A stretch of 64,000 bases of DNA from Pirellulales bacterium (GCA_016931995.1 JAFGDS010000120.1:28279-92278), one strand, 5' to 3'; shown: positions 1-8,921, counted from the stretch's first letter. Made by a program: numbers and translations. Notes: a model not told the origin generated them from the letters alone.

Positions 1-1184
1 ATCGCACCCGGCTTGCGCAACCCCGCGGCGACGTCCTCGGCCAGCAGGCCCAGGTCGCGGTGGAGCCGTTCCCGCGTTGGGGGATCGAGCGGGGCGGCGG
101 ACAAATGCTCCCGCGCGGCGGCCGCCAGCGCGGCGACGTGCCGGGGGCCGGCGTGGATCTGTCCGCGCAGGGCCTGACTGCAATAGCTCACCGACGTGCA
201 CACGCCGGTCATCGACCGCAAGCGTTTCAGCTCCTCGCGGTCGGCCAGCGACGCGCCCTGGCCCAAGCCGGCCAGCACGTCGAGCGACGAGCCGACGGAG
301 ACCAAGAGGTAGTCGCCCTTGACGCCCACGGCCACCACGAGCCGGAGGTTCCGCACGGCCTCGACCAGACGCCGCTCGGGCGTGGTCTTCTCGTCGGCCT
401 GCGCCGGTGCATTGCCTAGCGGCAGCAGCTTGCCGTCGAGCGTGAGCGTGACGAACGTGGCGTCGCCCACCTGGGCGCGTCCCATCCGCCCGCGCAGCTC
501 GGGCACGGACCAGCACAGGCCGCCGAGCGACAATTCGATCTTGCCCACGTGCTCGACCGCCCGGGGCACGTCGCGCACCTTGAACCCCACGACCACGTTC
601 GGGAGCTTGATCCGATCCGCCCGCGAGGCCAGCGCGGCCACGAGCCTATCGCGATACGGATTGCGCCCCGGTTGAGAGGGCGCGCCCAGCAGTTGCGCCA
701 CGGCCGGGTCGTACACCGTCTCGCAGGCGACCTCTTGAACGAGCTCCGCCAGATCGACGAAGCCGGCGTCGCCGAAGACGAAGATCTCCTGGTCGAACAT
801 GTCGCGCAGCAAGGCCAACAGCCGCTGCGTTTGCGGATCGTTCCAAAGGGTGTGGACCTCGGCGGCGCCGGGCTGACCGGCGGATGCCATCCGATCGGCG
901 CGCCGGGCGAGTTCCGCCTCGGCCGTGGCGGCCAGATCCGCGCCCGCGCGGCAGACGGGCATGGCCGCGAGCTTCGCCCAGGCGCGGCTCCCGCGGATCA
1001 CGTCGATCTGCCAACCGGGGGCGATGCACGCCCGATAGAAGGCCGCGTCGCGCGGGACCAGATCGAGAGAGGTCGTTGTCGGATCGCCCGCGACGTCGGC
1101 GCGAGCGACAATCGAACAGCCCAGCATCCAAACGAATGCGATGGTCGCGGCGAGGCGCAGGGACACGCGGAGCGGGTGCGACAT
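1..1184 (-). CDS. Hypothetical exported protein, C-terminus cut by window edge
   Basis: An open frame runs from an ATG at 1184 leftwards off the window (about 394 codons visible). The N-terminus is a signal sequence with a hydrophobic core (residues about 8-28); a Cys in 'MLGCS' could be a lipobox but the fit is imperfect. The mature part opens with 'LVPRDAAFYRACIAPG' followed by 'GSRAWAKLAAMP', a pattern I associate with uncharacterised planctomycete exported proteins that begin 'xPxDAAFYxS'. No catalytic motif is seen. It is preceded by AAGGTGGAACCACC directly before the ATG. Function unknown; the reading frame itself is well supported because codon use, signal peptide and length all agree. 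Confidence 0.75.
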   Translation of the reverse strand, partial: MSHPLRVSLRLAATIAFVWMLGCSIVARADVAGDPTTTSLDLVPRDAAFYRACIAPGWQIDVIRGSRAWAKLAAMPVCRAGADLAATAEAELARRADRMASAGQPGAAEVHTLWNDPQTQRLLALLRDMFDQEIFVFGDAGFVDLAELVQEVACETVYDPAVAQLLGAPSQPGRNPYRDRLVAALASRADRIKLPNVVVGFKVRDVPRAVEHVGKIELSLGGLCWSVPELRGRMGRAQVGDATFVTLTLDGKLLPLGNAPAQADEKTTPERRLVEAVRNLRLVVAVGVKGDYLLVSVGSSLDVLAGLGQGASLADREELKRLRSMTGVCTSVSYCSQALRGQIHAGPRHVAALAAAAREHLSAAPLDPPTRERLHRDLGLLAEDVAAGLRKPGA

Positions 1185-1421
1185 GGTGGTTCCACCTTGA
1201 TTGGAGACGAGCGCGGCTGGTCGCGAACGGGTTGCCCGACGAACCGGCCGGCGCGACGGGCACGTTCCTTTATCCTACCCACGCCGCAAGGTGGTGGGCA
1301 ATTCACTTGGGCGCGGCGGCGGGGGCCTTGCCGGGCGGTGTTTTTGTGGTAGTTTGGATGGAATCGGTACTTCGTTGCCGAGAGGGGCGTTGGGCGTTGG
1401 CATCCCGCCCATGCCCCCCGT

Positions 1422-1496
1422 GGTGGGTGTAGCTCAGTTGGTTAGAGCACTGGATTGTGGATCCAGAAGTCGAGGGTTCGAGTCCCTTCACCCACC
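1422..1496 (+). tRNA. tRNA-His (anticodon GTG)
   Basis: A full cloverleaf can be folded: acceptor GTGGGTG (1423-1429) pairs with CACCCAC (1489-1495), D arm GCTC/GAGC, anticodon stem CTGGA/TCCAG around loop TTGTGGA with anticodon GTG, and T arm with loop TTCGAGT. The extra G at 1422 opposite C at 1496 matches the G-1:C73 pair that identifies bacterial tRNA-His. The 3' CCA is not fully encoded. Confidence 0.97.
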
Positions 1497-1535
1497 CCTT
1501 TCCTTTTCTTGGCCTGCCGGGGTCCGATCTCGCCA

Positions 1536-1564
1536 CGTCATCCCGAGCGAAGCGAAGGATCTCG
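1536..1564 (+). repeat. Dispersed repeat family A (GTCATCCYGAGCGAAGCGAAGGAT)
   Basis: A short element beginning CGTCATCCCGAGCGAAGCGA. Related copies, often as inverted pairs, occur at 23723-23794, 31311-31345, 36464-36480 and 59528-59606, always between genes. Confidence 0.8.
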
Positions 1565-1616
1565 TCGGCCCGGAGCTAGTCGGATCGCATTGCTGGGCAC
1601 ATGGGGCGCCGGCACG

Positions 1617-1928
1617 ATGAGCACAGCCAGAAACGGGCCGGTGCTCGTGGCCCTTGTCGCGTGTGCGATCGTGGGCCTCGTGGGTGGCGTGTCGTGTCCC
1701 GCGCAAATTGTTCCCGTGCTGTGCATCGTGGGCATCGGTCTGGGCTTGGTTGCCGTCGCCATGGCAGTCAGGCATCATTTGTCCCAAACCTGCCAGGGTT
1801 GCGATGGCGAGGATGCCGAGTCCCATGGTGGGCGAAGATCTCTCGGGACGGGGCAACCCAATTCATTGCACGAAGAAAAAACGCACGCCGACAACCTGGA
1901 TGGCAAGGGTGACGCGGGAGGTGGCTAA
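1617..1928 (+). CDS. Possible small membrane protein (weak)
   Basis: A 103-codon frame starts at ATG 1617 with two hydrophobic stretches ('VLVALVACAIVGLVGGV' and 'VLCIVGIGLGLVAVAMAV') followed by a polar, His- and Gly-rich tail. I do not recognise a family. The stretch from 1497 to 2027 otherwise holds only repeat family A and no better frame, so this is the sole candidate. No clear ribosome binding site precedes the ATG. The hydrophobicity could be chance in GC-rich DNA, hence the low confidence. Confidence 0.25.
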   Translation: MSTARNGPVLVALVACAIVGLVGGVSCPAQIVPVLCIVGIGLGLVAVAMAVRHHLSQTCQGCDGEDAESHGGRRSLGTGQPNSLHEEKTHADNLDGKGDAGGG

Positions 1929-2027
1929 GGCCCCTTTTTGCTCGCCGCCGGCGGTGGCGCGCTTGTGGTACAATGGGGCGTCAAGTGTGTCGCCCCATTC
2001 CGGCTTCTTCATGAAGAACGGTGTTCC

Positions 2028-2780
2028 ATGTCTAACGTCCCGTCCCCACGCCGACTCCGTTTCTCCCTCGGCGAGATCGGCGCGGTCGCGTTCACGGCGG
2101 TCTACATGGCGGTTTGGCTGGCCGTCTCGTTCTTGCTGAAGAACGACGAGTTCGTCTTTTACTTCGTCGTCATGTGCCTGCTGATCGTCGCCGTGGGAGC
2201 GGTGCATCTGCGGGTGCGGCTGCACGTGGGGGCGCTGTGGGGATTGTCGATCTGGGGATTGGCGCATATGGCCGGAGGGCTGATGCCCGTGCCGGCGGCC
2301 TGGCCCATCAAGGGCGACGCGCACGTGCTGTACAACTGGTGGATCGTGCCGGGCGCGCTCAAGTACGACCAGTTGATCCACGCCTACGGGTTCGGCCTGG
2401 TCACGTGGATCTGCTGGCAGTCGCTCCGCGCCGTCCTGGCCCGCCGGGCCGGGGACGGGCTCGGTCGCGTTGGGGACCGTCCCGGTATTCGTGTGGACGA
2501 AAACGGGGCTGTCCCCCTCGACGCGTCATCGCGCGACGTGCCCAAACCCACGCTCGGCCTGATGACCTTGTGCGTCGCCGCCGGGATGGGCTTTGGCGCG
2601 GCCAACGAAGTGGTCGAGTTCATCGCCACGCTCGCCCTGCCCGGCACGAACGTCGGCGGCTACGAAAACACCGGCTGGGACCTTGTGGCAAATCTCGTCG
2701 GATGCGTGGCGGCGGCGACGATCATTGCCATCCGGCATTCGTCCGCGCCGGCTTCCGGTGGGAGCGGGCGGCGGCCCTAG
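2028..2780 (+). CDS. DUF2238 (YjdF-like) integral membrane protein
   Basis: The 250-aa product has about six membrane segments and the family signatures 'KYDQLIHAYGFG' and 'GMGFGAANEVVEFIA', ending with 'YENTGWDLVANLVG'. These match the DUF2238/YjdF family of unknown function in the inner membrane. The start ATG at 2028 is chosen because the N-terminus then reads as a short cytoplasmic tail before the first helix; a TGTGGTACAAT sequence at 1964-1974 could be an extended -10. The protein is longer than YjdF (about 210 aa) because of an extra hydrophilic loop encoded at about 2440-2540, part of which resembles an intergenic repeat found near 30.86-30.90 kb. Function is not known. Confidence 0.85.
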   Translation: MSNVPSPRRLRFSLGEIGAVAFTAVYMAVWLAVSFLLKNDEFVFYFVVMCLLIVAVGAVHLRVRLHVGALWGLSIWGLAHMAGGLMPVPAAWPIKGDAHVLYNWWIVPGALKYDQLIHAYGFGLVTWICWQSLRAVLARRAGDGLGRVGDRPGIRVDENGAVPLDASSRDVPKPTLGLMTLCVAAGMGFGAANEVVEFIATLALPGTNVGGYENTGWDLVANLVGCVAAATIIAIRHSSAPASGGSGRRP

Positions 2781-2800
2781 CGCCTCGCGACGCGCGGGCG

Positions 2801-2835
2801 CAAAAGAAAAGGGCGGCCCCTATCGGGGTCGCCCT
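2801..2835 (-). terminator. Intrinsic terminator between convergent genes
   Basis: A 10-bp stem (GGGCGGCCCC / GGGGTCGCCC, one G.U pair) with a TATC loop lies at 2811-2834. Read on the minus strand the stem is followed by TTTTCTTTT, a good Rho-independent terminator for the gene ending at 2862; on the plus strand it is followed by a T-rich but interrupted run, so it may work in both directions. Confidence 0.75.
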
Positions 2836-2861
2836 GTCTTGTTGTCTTTGAAACCGCTCGG

Positions 2862-3518
2862 TCACGAGGTCTTCGTCCGGCGGCGGATCGCGCCGGCCGC
2901 AAGGACAATGGCGCCCATTCCGGCCCAAACGCCGAACGAGGCAACCTCCGGCACAACCGCCTCGGTACGGGCGATGCCGAATTCTCCGAGGGCGAAGTCG
3001 ACGTCGGAACTCACCGTGATCGACGACAGGACATCGGCAAGGTCGGTTGTGTAGAATCCAAAACCTGCCGCGCCGGAACTGCCATGAATGTCTTGCGTGA
3101 CGCTCACGCCGCTTGCCGTCTCCACCGTGACGAATGTATGCAACGCAAACGGATTCGGCTCGGCATAGAAATAGAATGCCCCGGTTTCGGCGGGCATACT
3201 CAGAGTAACGCTCGTCGCCCCATTCGAGAAGTACACATCGCCGGTGTAGCCGTGGCTCCACGTTGCCCAACCGGCGCCGATCTGGCGATGGTTCACCGAA
3301 GGCGAGAACGCGAGATCGCCGCCCAACGGCGACGCCAGCGACGACACGTTCACCCCGAGCAGACCCGTATCGTCCGGGAACGCGGTCATGGTGAAGGCGC
3401 CCAGGGCGCCCGGTGGCGCCGACGTGCCCAACGACACACCGACGATCGCTCCCGCCGCTTGCCCCAACCCCACGGCCAACACGCCGACGAACGCCAGCAA
3501 GGGTGACATCCTCCGCAT
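2862..3518 (-). CDS. PEP-CTERM sorted exported protein
   Basis: 218 aa. The start at 3518 (MRRMSPLLAF) has AAGGAG 9 nt upstream and gives a standard signal peptide ending near 'AAGA'. The middle is a beta-rich, low-Cys domain ('FYFYAEPNPFALHTFVTVET') with no recognised enzyme motif. The C-terminus has a 'VPEVAS' motif, a hydrophobic helix 'GVWAGMGAIVLAAGAI' and 'RRRTKTS', the layout of the PEP-CTERM sorting signal handled by exosortase/archaeosortase-type enzymes (the motif is a VPE variant). Probably a surface or matrix protein. A longer upstream frame exists but has no signal peptide, so it was not used. Confidence 0.85.
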   Translation of the reverse strand: MRRMSPLLAFVGVLAVGLGQAAGAIVGVSLGTSAPPGALGAFTMTAFPDDTGLLGVNVSSLASPLGGDLAFSPSVNHRQIGAGWATWSHGYTGDVYFSNGATSVTLSMPAETGAFYFYAEPNPFALHTFVTVETASGVSVTQDIHGSSGAAGFGFYTTDLADVLSSITVSSDVDFALGEFGIARTEAVVPEVASFGVWAGMGAIVLAAGAIRRRTKTS

Positions 3519-4007
3519 CGCACAGCTCCTTGTAAGAAATCCCACGTTGCAGCCGAAAGAAACACCCCCTCCTCCGTAGCTCCTTTGGGCCGGTCGGGGC
3601 CGATCCTGACATCTTCCCGCTAGAAAAAAGCGATTTTGTTGGCTTTTCGGCGAATCGAACAAAGATGAGATGAATGGGGTAAATGGGGGTTCTTGTTCGC
3701 CAGTTCCCGGGCAACCGAACGAGACCACGGTGGTACCGCGAGTGCTTCCCCCCGCGGGGAACCCGACGGCAGGCAGGCGCGGGGCCAATCAAGTTCACTG
3801 CGCCGAACGCATACTTCCTGGTGGTGTGTCTGCAATGGTCTTGCCGTCTGCGCCGGCCATGCAGCCCCATGGGGTGTCTTTTGACCACGTTTTGTGTTGT
3901 CAAAAGCCCCCATGTTGCCCAAAGACATGCTACCTTTGCCATAGTCGGGCATCCTGTATTGCCCTGTTTTGTTTCAGGACGAACCCTCAGACGCCGGACG
4001 GTTTGGC
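3519..4007. other. Gene-free stretch between divergent genes
   Basis: About 490 bp with no credible gene. It should hold the promoters of the divergent PEP-CTERM (2862-3518) and DUF11 (4008-6494) genes, but I could not fix -35/-10 boxes. It has an inverted repeat CTTTTGAC (3878-3885) / GTCAAAAG (3899-3906) with a 13-nt loop, which could be a hairpin or an operator. Confidence 0.4.
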
Positions 4008-6494
4008 ATGAGGCGGGTCGGAATGGAAAGCCGATGGTGGCTCGTCGGGGCGGCGCTTGCCGCGGTCGCACTGGGCGGATGCGCGGGCTTGCGATCCAGC
4101 GGGATCGATCCGTCCGGCGAGCACGTCTTCGCCCAATCGCCCTTCCAGTCCTCGTCCGGGCCGTATTACCGCGAGTATCCCGGCGGGTCGCTCGCCTGGG
4201 ACAACACCCAGGTGATCGTCACGCCCGCCAGGACCGTCGCCCCGGTCGGCAGCGACGTCGTTCTTCTGGCGGGCGTCCGCGGGCCGGACGCGTTTTTGCG
4301 GACCAACGAGCGGGTGGAATGGGTGATGTCGCCCGGCGGAGTGGGCCAGTTGGTCGATTACGGCCGCGGGACGTGGACCGATCTGGCCTTCGGCGATTTC
4401 AACTGGCCCCGCAAGGTGAGCCCCACCTGGGCGATCACGAGCACGTCGCGGCGATACCTGCGGCTGAACCAGGAGACGCCCACGCCCACCGACGACGTCC
4501 TGGTGCTCCGCGGCCAGACGTGGGTCACGGTCAACTCGCCCGTCGAAGGAACCAGCTACGTCACCGCGTTCGCGCCCAGCGTATACGGCTGGAACGAGCG
4601 GAAGCAGACGGCCGTGATCCACTGGATCGACGCGGAATTTGTCTACCCGCCGGCGGCGATCAACCCCGCCGGCGGACGCCACGTCTTTACCACGACCGTG
4701 ACGCGGCACACGGATCATGCGCCGTGCGAGGGCTGGATCGTGCGTTATCAGATCCGCGGCGGCCCGCCCGCCGGCTTCGCCCCGCAAGGCACTCAGATGG
4801 TCGAGGTGCCCACGAACGAGGCGGGCCAGGCCAGCGCGGAGATCGCGCAGGCGCAGGCTGCCCCGGGCGTGAACCCGATTCGGATCCAGGTAATACGGCC
4901 GGCGGGTGCGTGGGCGGGCGGGACGCGGCTGGCCGTCAGTTGCGGCAGCACCACCGCCACGTGGAGCGCGGCGCAGTTGGCCATCCGGAAGTCCGGCCCG
5001 GCCGCCGCGGGCGTCGGCGCGGAGCTGACCTATCGGATCGACGTGACCAATCCCGGCGACCTGCCGGCCGACGACGTCCGGGTGACCGACGAGATCCCGG
5101 CCGGTTTGGAGTACATAAGCAGTGAGCCTCAGGCCCAACAGAGCGGCGCGGGCCTCGTCTGGCAGCTTGGACGGCTCGAGGCTCGGCAAACCCGAAGCTT
5201 CCAGGTCCGCGTGCGGGCCGGCCAGAGCGGCACGATCACGAGCTGCGCGGAGGCCACGGCGGGTGGCGGAGGGCTGCAAACGCGCGACTGCATCACCACC
5301 ACGATCGGCGCGCCCGCGGTGAAGATCGACCTCCTCGGACCCAGCAAAGTCGGACTGGGCGAGGAGGTGAACTTCGAGATTCTGGTGACCAATCAGGGCC
5401 AGGTGCCCGCGACGGGTCTTCTGATTGAAGACCGCTTCGATGAGGGTCTGGTCCACTCGGAGGCGCCGAGCCCCATCAAAAAGGACCTGGCCGACCTTGC
5501 GCCGGGCCAAACCCACCGCATCGGCGTCACCTTCCGCACCACCCGGATCGGCTCGCTGTGCCATGAGGTCGAGGTGACGGGCGCGGCGGGCATCCAAGTC
5601 ACCGGGCGGCGGTGCGTCGAGGTTGTGGCGGGCGCCGCGCCGTCCAGCGGGCCGGCCCCGGGGCCGGGATTGGTCGCGCCGCCGCCTATCCCGCCGGCCA
5701 CCAGCCCCGACGTGACCGTGAAGAAGAGCGGACCAGCCTCCAGCGAGGTGGGCAAGGACGCGCTCTTCGACATCCAGGTCCGCAACACGGGCAACGCCAC
5801 GCTCACGAACGTCCGCGTGGTGGACACGTACGACGCGGAGTTGAAGCCGGTCGAGGCGACGGGGGGCCACCGCCGCATCGGCAATTCGCTCGAGTGGACC
5901 ATCGCGTCGTTGGCCCCGGGCGCGTTTGAGGAGTTCCAGGTGCTCTGCCGGTGCCAGGCCCCCAGCGCGCGGACGTGCAACCGCGTCACCGCCACGTCGA
6001 CCGAGGGCGTCCGGCACGAGGGCGAGGCCTGCCTGAGCATTGCCGCCGCGGCGCCGGGTCCCGCGCCCGGCGGCGCGACTGGCCCCGGCACGGGTTCCGA
6101 GCCCGCCGCGCCGGCCGGCGCGGAGCTGTCGCTGAGGATGATGGCCTTGCACAATCCCGTGCGGGTGGACACGCCGTTGACCTACGAAGTATTCGTGGAA
6201 AATCCGAGCACGACGGCCTCCGCGCACGACGTGGTGCTCGTCGTCACCCTGCCTCCGGAGATGAAGCCGCTTTCCATCGGCACCATCGGACCGGCGCGGC
6301 ACGCGATCGCCGGGCAGACGGTCCGATTCGAGCCCGTCGCCGAGATTCGTCCGGGCGAGACGCCACCCCTGTTGTACCGCATTCACGTCAACACGCTTCG
6401 CGCCGGCAACGTCGTCGTCCAGGCGGAGCTCACCAGCCGCGAATCGCCCCAACCCATCACGCGCACGGAAGAAACGGAGATTATCGCCCAGTGA
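4008..6494 (+). CDS. DUF11-repeat lipoprotein
   Basis: 828 aa from ATG 4008 (ATG 4023 is equally possible). The N-terminus is basic then hydrophobic and ends in the lipobox LGGC (Cys25), so it is predicted to be a lipoprotein. Residues about 30-320 form an Ig-like exported region with several paired Cys. Then come four DUF11-type beta-sandwich repeats at about 322-430, 437-545, 568-685 and 705-828, each carrying the 'xxKSGP...xVTNxG...VRVxDxxP' pattern; Pro/Gly-rich linkers precede the third and fourth. DUF11 proteins are often labelled 'OmcB-like' in planctomycete annotations, but a cell-wall role here is only inferred. The SRAP remnant begins directly after the stop codon. Confidence 0.88.
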   Translation: MRRVGMESRWWLVGAALAAVALGGCAGLRSSGIDPSGEHVFAQSPFQSSSGPYYREYPGGSLAWDNTQVIVTPARTVAPVGSDVVLLAGVRGPDAFLRTNERVEWVMSPGGVGQLVDYGRGTWTDLAFGDFNWPRKVSPTWAITSTSRRYLRLNQETPTPTDDVLVLRGQTWVTVNSPVEGTSYVTAFAPSVYGWNERKQTAVIHWIDAEFVYPPAAINPAGGRHVFTTTVTRHTDHAPCEGWIVRYQIRGGPPAGFAPQGTQMVEVPTNEAGQASAEIAQAQAAPGVNPIRIQVIRPAGAWAGGTRLAVSCGSTTATWSAAQLAIRKSGPAAAGVGAELTYRIDVTNPGDLPADDVRVTDEIPAGLEYISSEPQAQQSGAGLVWQLGRLEARQTRSFQVRVRAGQSGTITSCAEATAGGGGLQTRDCITTTIGAPAVKIDLLGPSKVGLGEEVNFEILVTNQGQVPATGLLIEDRFDEGLVHSEAPSPIKKDLADLAPGQTHRIGVTFRTTRIGSLCHEVEVTGAAGIQVTGRRCVEVVAGAAPSSGPAPGPGLVAPPPIPPATSPDVTVKKSGPASSEVGKDALFDIQVRNTGNATLTNVRVVDTYDAELKPVEATGGHRRIGNSLEWTIASLAPGAFEEFQVLCRCQAPSARTCNRVTATSTEGVRHEGEACLSIAAAAPGPAPGGATGPGTGSEPAAPAGAELSLRMMALHNPVRVDTPLTYEVFVENPSTTASAHDVVLVVTLPPEMKPLSIGTIGPARHAIAGQTVRFEPVAEIRPGETPPLLYRIHVNTLRAGNVVVQAELTSRESPQPITRTEETEIIAQ

Positions 6495-6850
6495 GGTCGG
6501 CTCGTGCTAGTCGACGGTTTCCACGAATGGCAAAAACAGGGGCGCAGTCGCCGGCCGCACTGCTTTCGGATGCGGGACGACGACCGGCCGTTCGGCTTTG
6601 CCGGTCCGTGGGAATCGTGGGAAGACCCCGAGGCCAGCCCGATCGAGTCGTGCGCGATTCTCACAACGAAACCGAACACATTGATCGAATCCGTACACGA
6701 CCGGATGCCGGTGATTCTCTCCGAGGCAGACTATGCCCGGTGGTTGAACCCGGCGGTGCGCGACGTGCGGCTACTTCTGCCGCCATTGCGCCCCAAAGTG
6801 GCCGCAACGCATTTCCAAACACGTTCTTATGCCGGGTGGCGTGCGTCCCG
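6495..6850 (+). pseudogene. SRAP (YedK/HMCES-like) protein remnant, N-terminus missing
   Basis: Directly after the TGA of the lipoprotein gene, the frame reads 'LVLVDGFHEWQKQG', 'RPFGFAGPWESW', 'IESCAILTTKPN' and 'VHDRMPVILSEADYARWL'. These are the central and C-terminal motifs of the SOS-response-associated peptidase family, which crosslinks to abasic sites in single-stranded DNA. The first 90 or so residues, including the essential Cys2 ('MCGRF'), are absent: the sequence upstream is coding for another protein. After about residue 100 the similarity fades into the antisense of the next gene. No start codon with a ribosome site exists, so this is most likely a dead fragment left by a deletion. 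Confidence 0.75.
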
Positions 6851-6860
6851 CGACGGGCGC

Positions 6861-7610
6861 TCAGAGCAGACTCTCCAGGAGGAGGCGGATTTTGCGCATT
6901 TCGGCGGGCTGGTCCACCTCGGGCGCGGGCGCGAGATCGACGGTCAACGCGCGGTTGTACTTGCGTCGCTCCAACTGCGAAACCAGCCGGCCGTATTCGA
7001 CGTCCCCTTGGCCCACGCGGACCTGGACTTGATCCTTCGTCGAGTCGCGAAGGCGAACGTGGATGACGTACGGCATGATTTGATCGTAGTTCGCGCCGCC
7101 GTAGGGACCGTACACGAAATGGCTGGGATCGAGCGTCACGCCCAGTCCCTTGACGTTATCGCAGAGGACTTTCACCGTGGCCGGATCCTGCGTGATGCGG
7201 CCGGATTCGGTCAGAAGCCCCACCACCGCCCCGTCCACCGCGGCCAACGCGACCATCTCGCGGAGCCGCTCGACCTCGGCGTTGAACGGCGTGCCCAGCT
7301 CCGACGCGCGGACGGTCAGGGTGATCGCCTTGGTGGCCTTGGCCAGACGGCAGCACGCGGCGAACTGCGCGTAGTACCGGTCCTCGGGGGCCTCGATGTC
7401 CACGCTGTAGCCGACCGGCGTGAGACGGTGGGTCTCGCGGCAGATTTGGATCGCCCGGTCGAGATCGGCCTCCACCTCGGAAGGCTTCAAGTGGCCGCCC
7501 GACTCGTGGACCATGATCTCCACGGCCGAGTATTCCAGATCCACCAGCCGCGCCATCGCGGCGTCCAGCGGCAAGTTGGCAAAACAACGACTCGTAGCGG
7601 CGACAAACAC
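6861..7610 (-). CDS. Sugar phosphate isomerase/epimerase family TIM-barrel protein
   Basis: 249 aa from a GTG at 7610, giving 'VFVAATSRCFANLPLDAAMARL', which matches the usual beginning of this planctomycete family; GGAG lies 8 nt upstream. The pattern 'EYSAVEIMVHESGGHLKPSEV', 'GYSVDIEAPEDRYYAQF', 'GVTLDPSHFVYGP' and 'YVIHVRLRDSTKDQVQVRVGQGDVEY' is typical of the AP endonuclease 2 / xylose-isomerase-like TIM barrel, with metal-binding Glu, Asp and His spread over the strands. The substrate cannot be read from the sequence. A 27-codon N-terminal extension to 7691 is possible but adds an unconserved segment. Confidence 0.82.
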   Translation of the reverse strand: MFVAATSRCFANLPLDAAMARLVDLEYSAVEIMVHESGGHLKPSEVEADLDRAIQICRETHRLTPVGYSVDIEAPEDRYYAQFAACCRLAKATKAITLTVRASELGTPFNAEVERLREMVALAAVDGAVVGLLTESGRITQDPATVKVLCDNVKGLGVTLDPSHFVYGPYGGANYDQIMPYVIHVRLRDSTKDQVQVRVGQGDVEYGRLVSQLERRKYNRALTVDLAPAPEVDQPAEMRKIRLLLESLL

Positions 7611-7728
7611 GCGTGGTACTCCGTTTCCGTGGACACCCACCCCGTTCACGCTCAATATGCCCCGATAGCTTAATCCGAGCCGCCCTCCCAAGGCAACACC
7701 ATCGGCCCGGGGGCGTCTGGCCGCGCCG

Positions 7729-7756
7729 TTGCCACGGGCTTAACCTAGAGTAGAAT
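7729..7756 (+). promoter_or_regulatory. Putative sigma-70 type promoter for sppA
   Basis: TTGCCA at 7729-7734 and TAGAAT at 7751-7756 are separated by 16 bp, about 90 bp upstream of the sppA start. Fit to consensus is fair; untested. Confidence 0.45.
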
Positions 7757-7844
7757 GGCGCGCCGGCGCGACAACGGGCGTGCGCGGTCTTCGCCGATTT
7801 CTTCCTCTGGGCGGTACACCGCCCGCAATCGCCGGGAGTCACCG

Positions 7845-8918
7845 ATGGATACTGTCCCCACCCAAGAGGGATCACCCCAGTCGCCTTTCGTGGCGCAGAT
7901 CGTGGATCGCCCTGCCCCGCCACCCCGCCGCGGGTCCCGCGTGTTCCGGACACTCCTGCTCCTGGCGTTTCTGGTCGTGCTGGCCGGTTCGCTCTTTCTG
8001 AACCTGATTCTCATTCCCGGCGGGTGGTCGGGCTTGAGCGGAGGGAAGAAAGTCCGCGAGGAGTACTTCTCCCACGAGCGGCTCGCGCGGGACAAAGTGG
8101 CCATCCTCACCGTGTCCGGCGTGATCCTCGACGGCGAGGGCTTCGTCAAACGGCAGATCGACCACGCCATGGCGGACGACAATCTCAAGGCCCTGGTGCT
8201 CCGCGTCGACTCGCCCGGCGGAACGGTCTCCGGCAGCGACTTCATCCTGCACCACCTTCGCAAGTTGGCCCGGCAGCGAGGCATCCCCGTCGTGGTTAGC
8301 ATGGGCTCGGTGGCGGCCAGCGGCGGCTACTACGTCTCGATGGTCGTCGGCGACACGCCCGAGACGATTTTCGCCGAGCCAACCACGTGGACCGGCTCGA
8401 TCGGCGTGAAGATCCCCCACTACGACCTTTCCGAGCTTTTGGCCGGTTGGGGCGTCAAGGAGGACACCATCGCCAGCCATCGGCTCAAGACGATGGGCAG
8501 CCTGGCCAAGCCGCTTTCCGAGGAAGAGCGGAAGATCTTCCAGAGTCTCGTGGACGACAGCTTCGCGCGGTTCAAAAAGATCGTCCGCGAGGGTCGGCCC
8601 AAGTTCGATGCCGATCCCAAGGCCCTGGACGCCCTGGCCACGGGCCAGATCTTCGACGCCGAGCAGGCCCTCGAAAGCGGTCTGGTCGATCGGATCGGCT
8701 TTGTCGAAGAGGCCGTCGATCGCGCGATCGAGCTGGCGGGCCTCGATCCGGAGGACGTGCTCGTGGTCAAATACAAGCGCGAGCCGAGCCTGGCGACGAT
8801 GCTGATCGGCGAGGAAGCCCGCGGCGCGGCCTCCGAGTGGCAGACCCTCGTCGAGATGACCACGCCCCGGGCGTACTACCTGGCCACGTGGCTCCCCTCG
8901 GCGTTGGCGACCGATTGA
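7845..8918 (+). CDS. sppA: Signal peptide peptidase SppA (S49 family)
   Basis: 357 aa. The ATG at 7845 is preferred over upstream ATGs because GGGAG lies 6 nt before it. A single N-terminal membrane anchor (residues about 34-56) is followed by one S49 protease domain. The likely catalytic pair is Ser159 in 'SVAASGGYY' and Lys215 in 'HRLKTMGS', the Bacillus-type arrangement for a short SppA with one domain. 'VDSPGGTVSGS' and 'TWTGSIGV' are further family blocks. It would degrade leftover signal peptides in the membrane, with the active site outside the cytoplasm. It is a single-gene unit with repeats on its downstream side. Confidence 0.93.
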   Translation: MDTVPTQEGSPQSPFVAQIVDRPAPPPRRGSRVFRTLLLLAFLVVLAGSLFLNLILIPGGWSGLSGGKKVREEYFSHERLARDKVAILTVSGVILDGEGFVKRQIDHAMADDNLKALVLRVDSPGGTVSGSDFILHHLRKLARQRGIPVVVSMGSVAASGGYYVSMVVGDTPETIFAEPTTWTGSIGVKIPHYDLSELLAGWGVKEDTIASHRLKTMGSLAKPLSEEERKIFQSLVDDSFARFKKIVREGRPKFDADPKALDALATGQIFDAEQALESGLVDRIGFVEEAVDRAIELAGLDPEDVLVVKYKREPSLATMLIGEEARGAASEWQTLVEMTTPRAYYLATWLPSALATD

Positions 8919-8921
8919 CGC

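Noticed and set aside
3987..6452. 821-codon open frame on the minus strand opposite the DUF11 lipoprotein gene
   Set aside because: Composition is Arg/Gly/Ala-rich with no domain, signal or membrane pattern; the plus-strand protein has a lipobox and DUF11 repeats.
6504..7673. 390-codon plus-strand frame starting in the SRAP remnant
   Set aside because: Only the first 100 codons resemble a family; the rest is antisense to the TIM-barrel isomerase gene.
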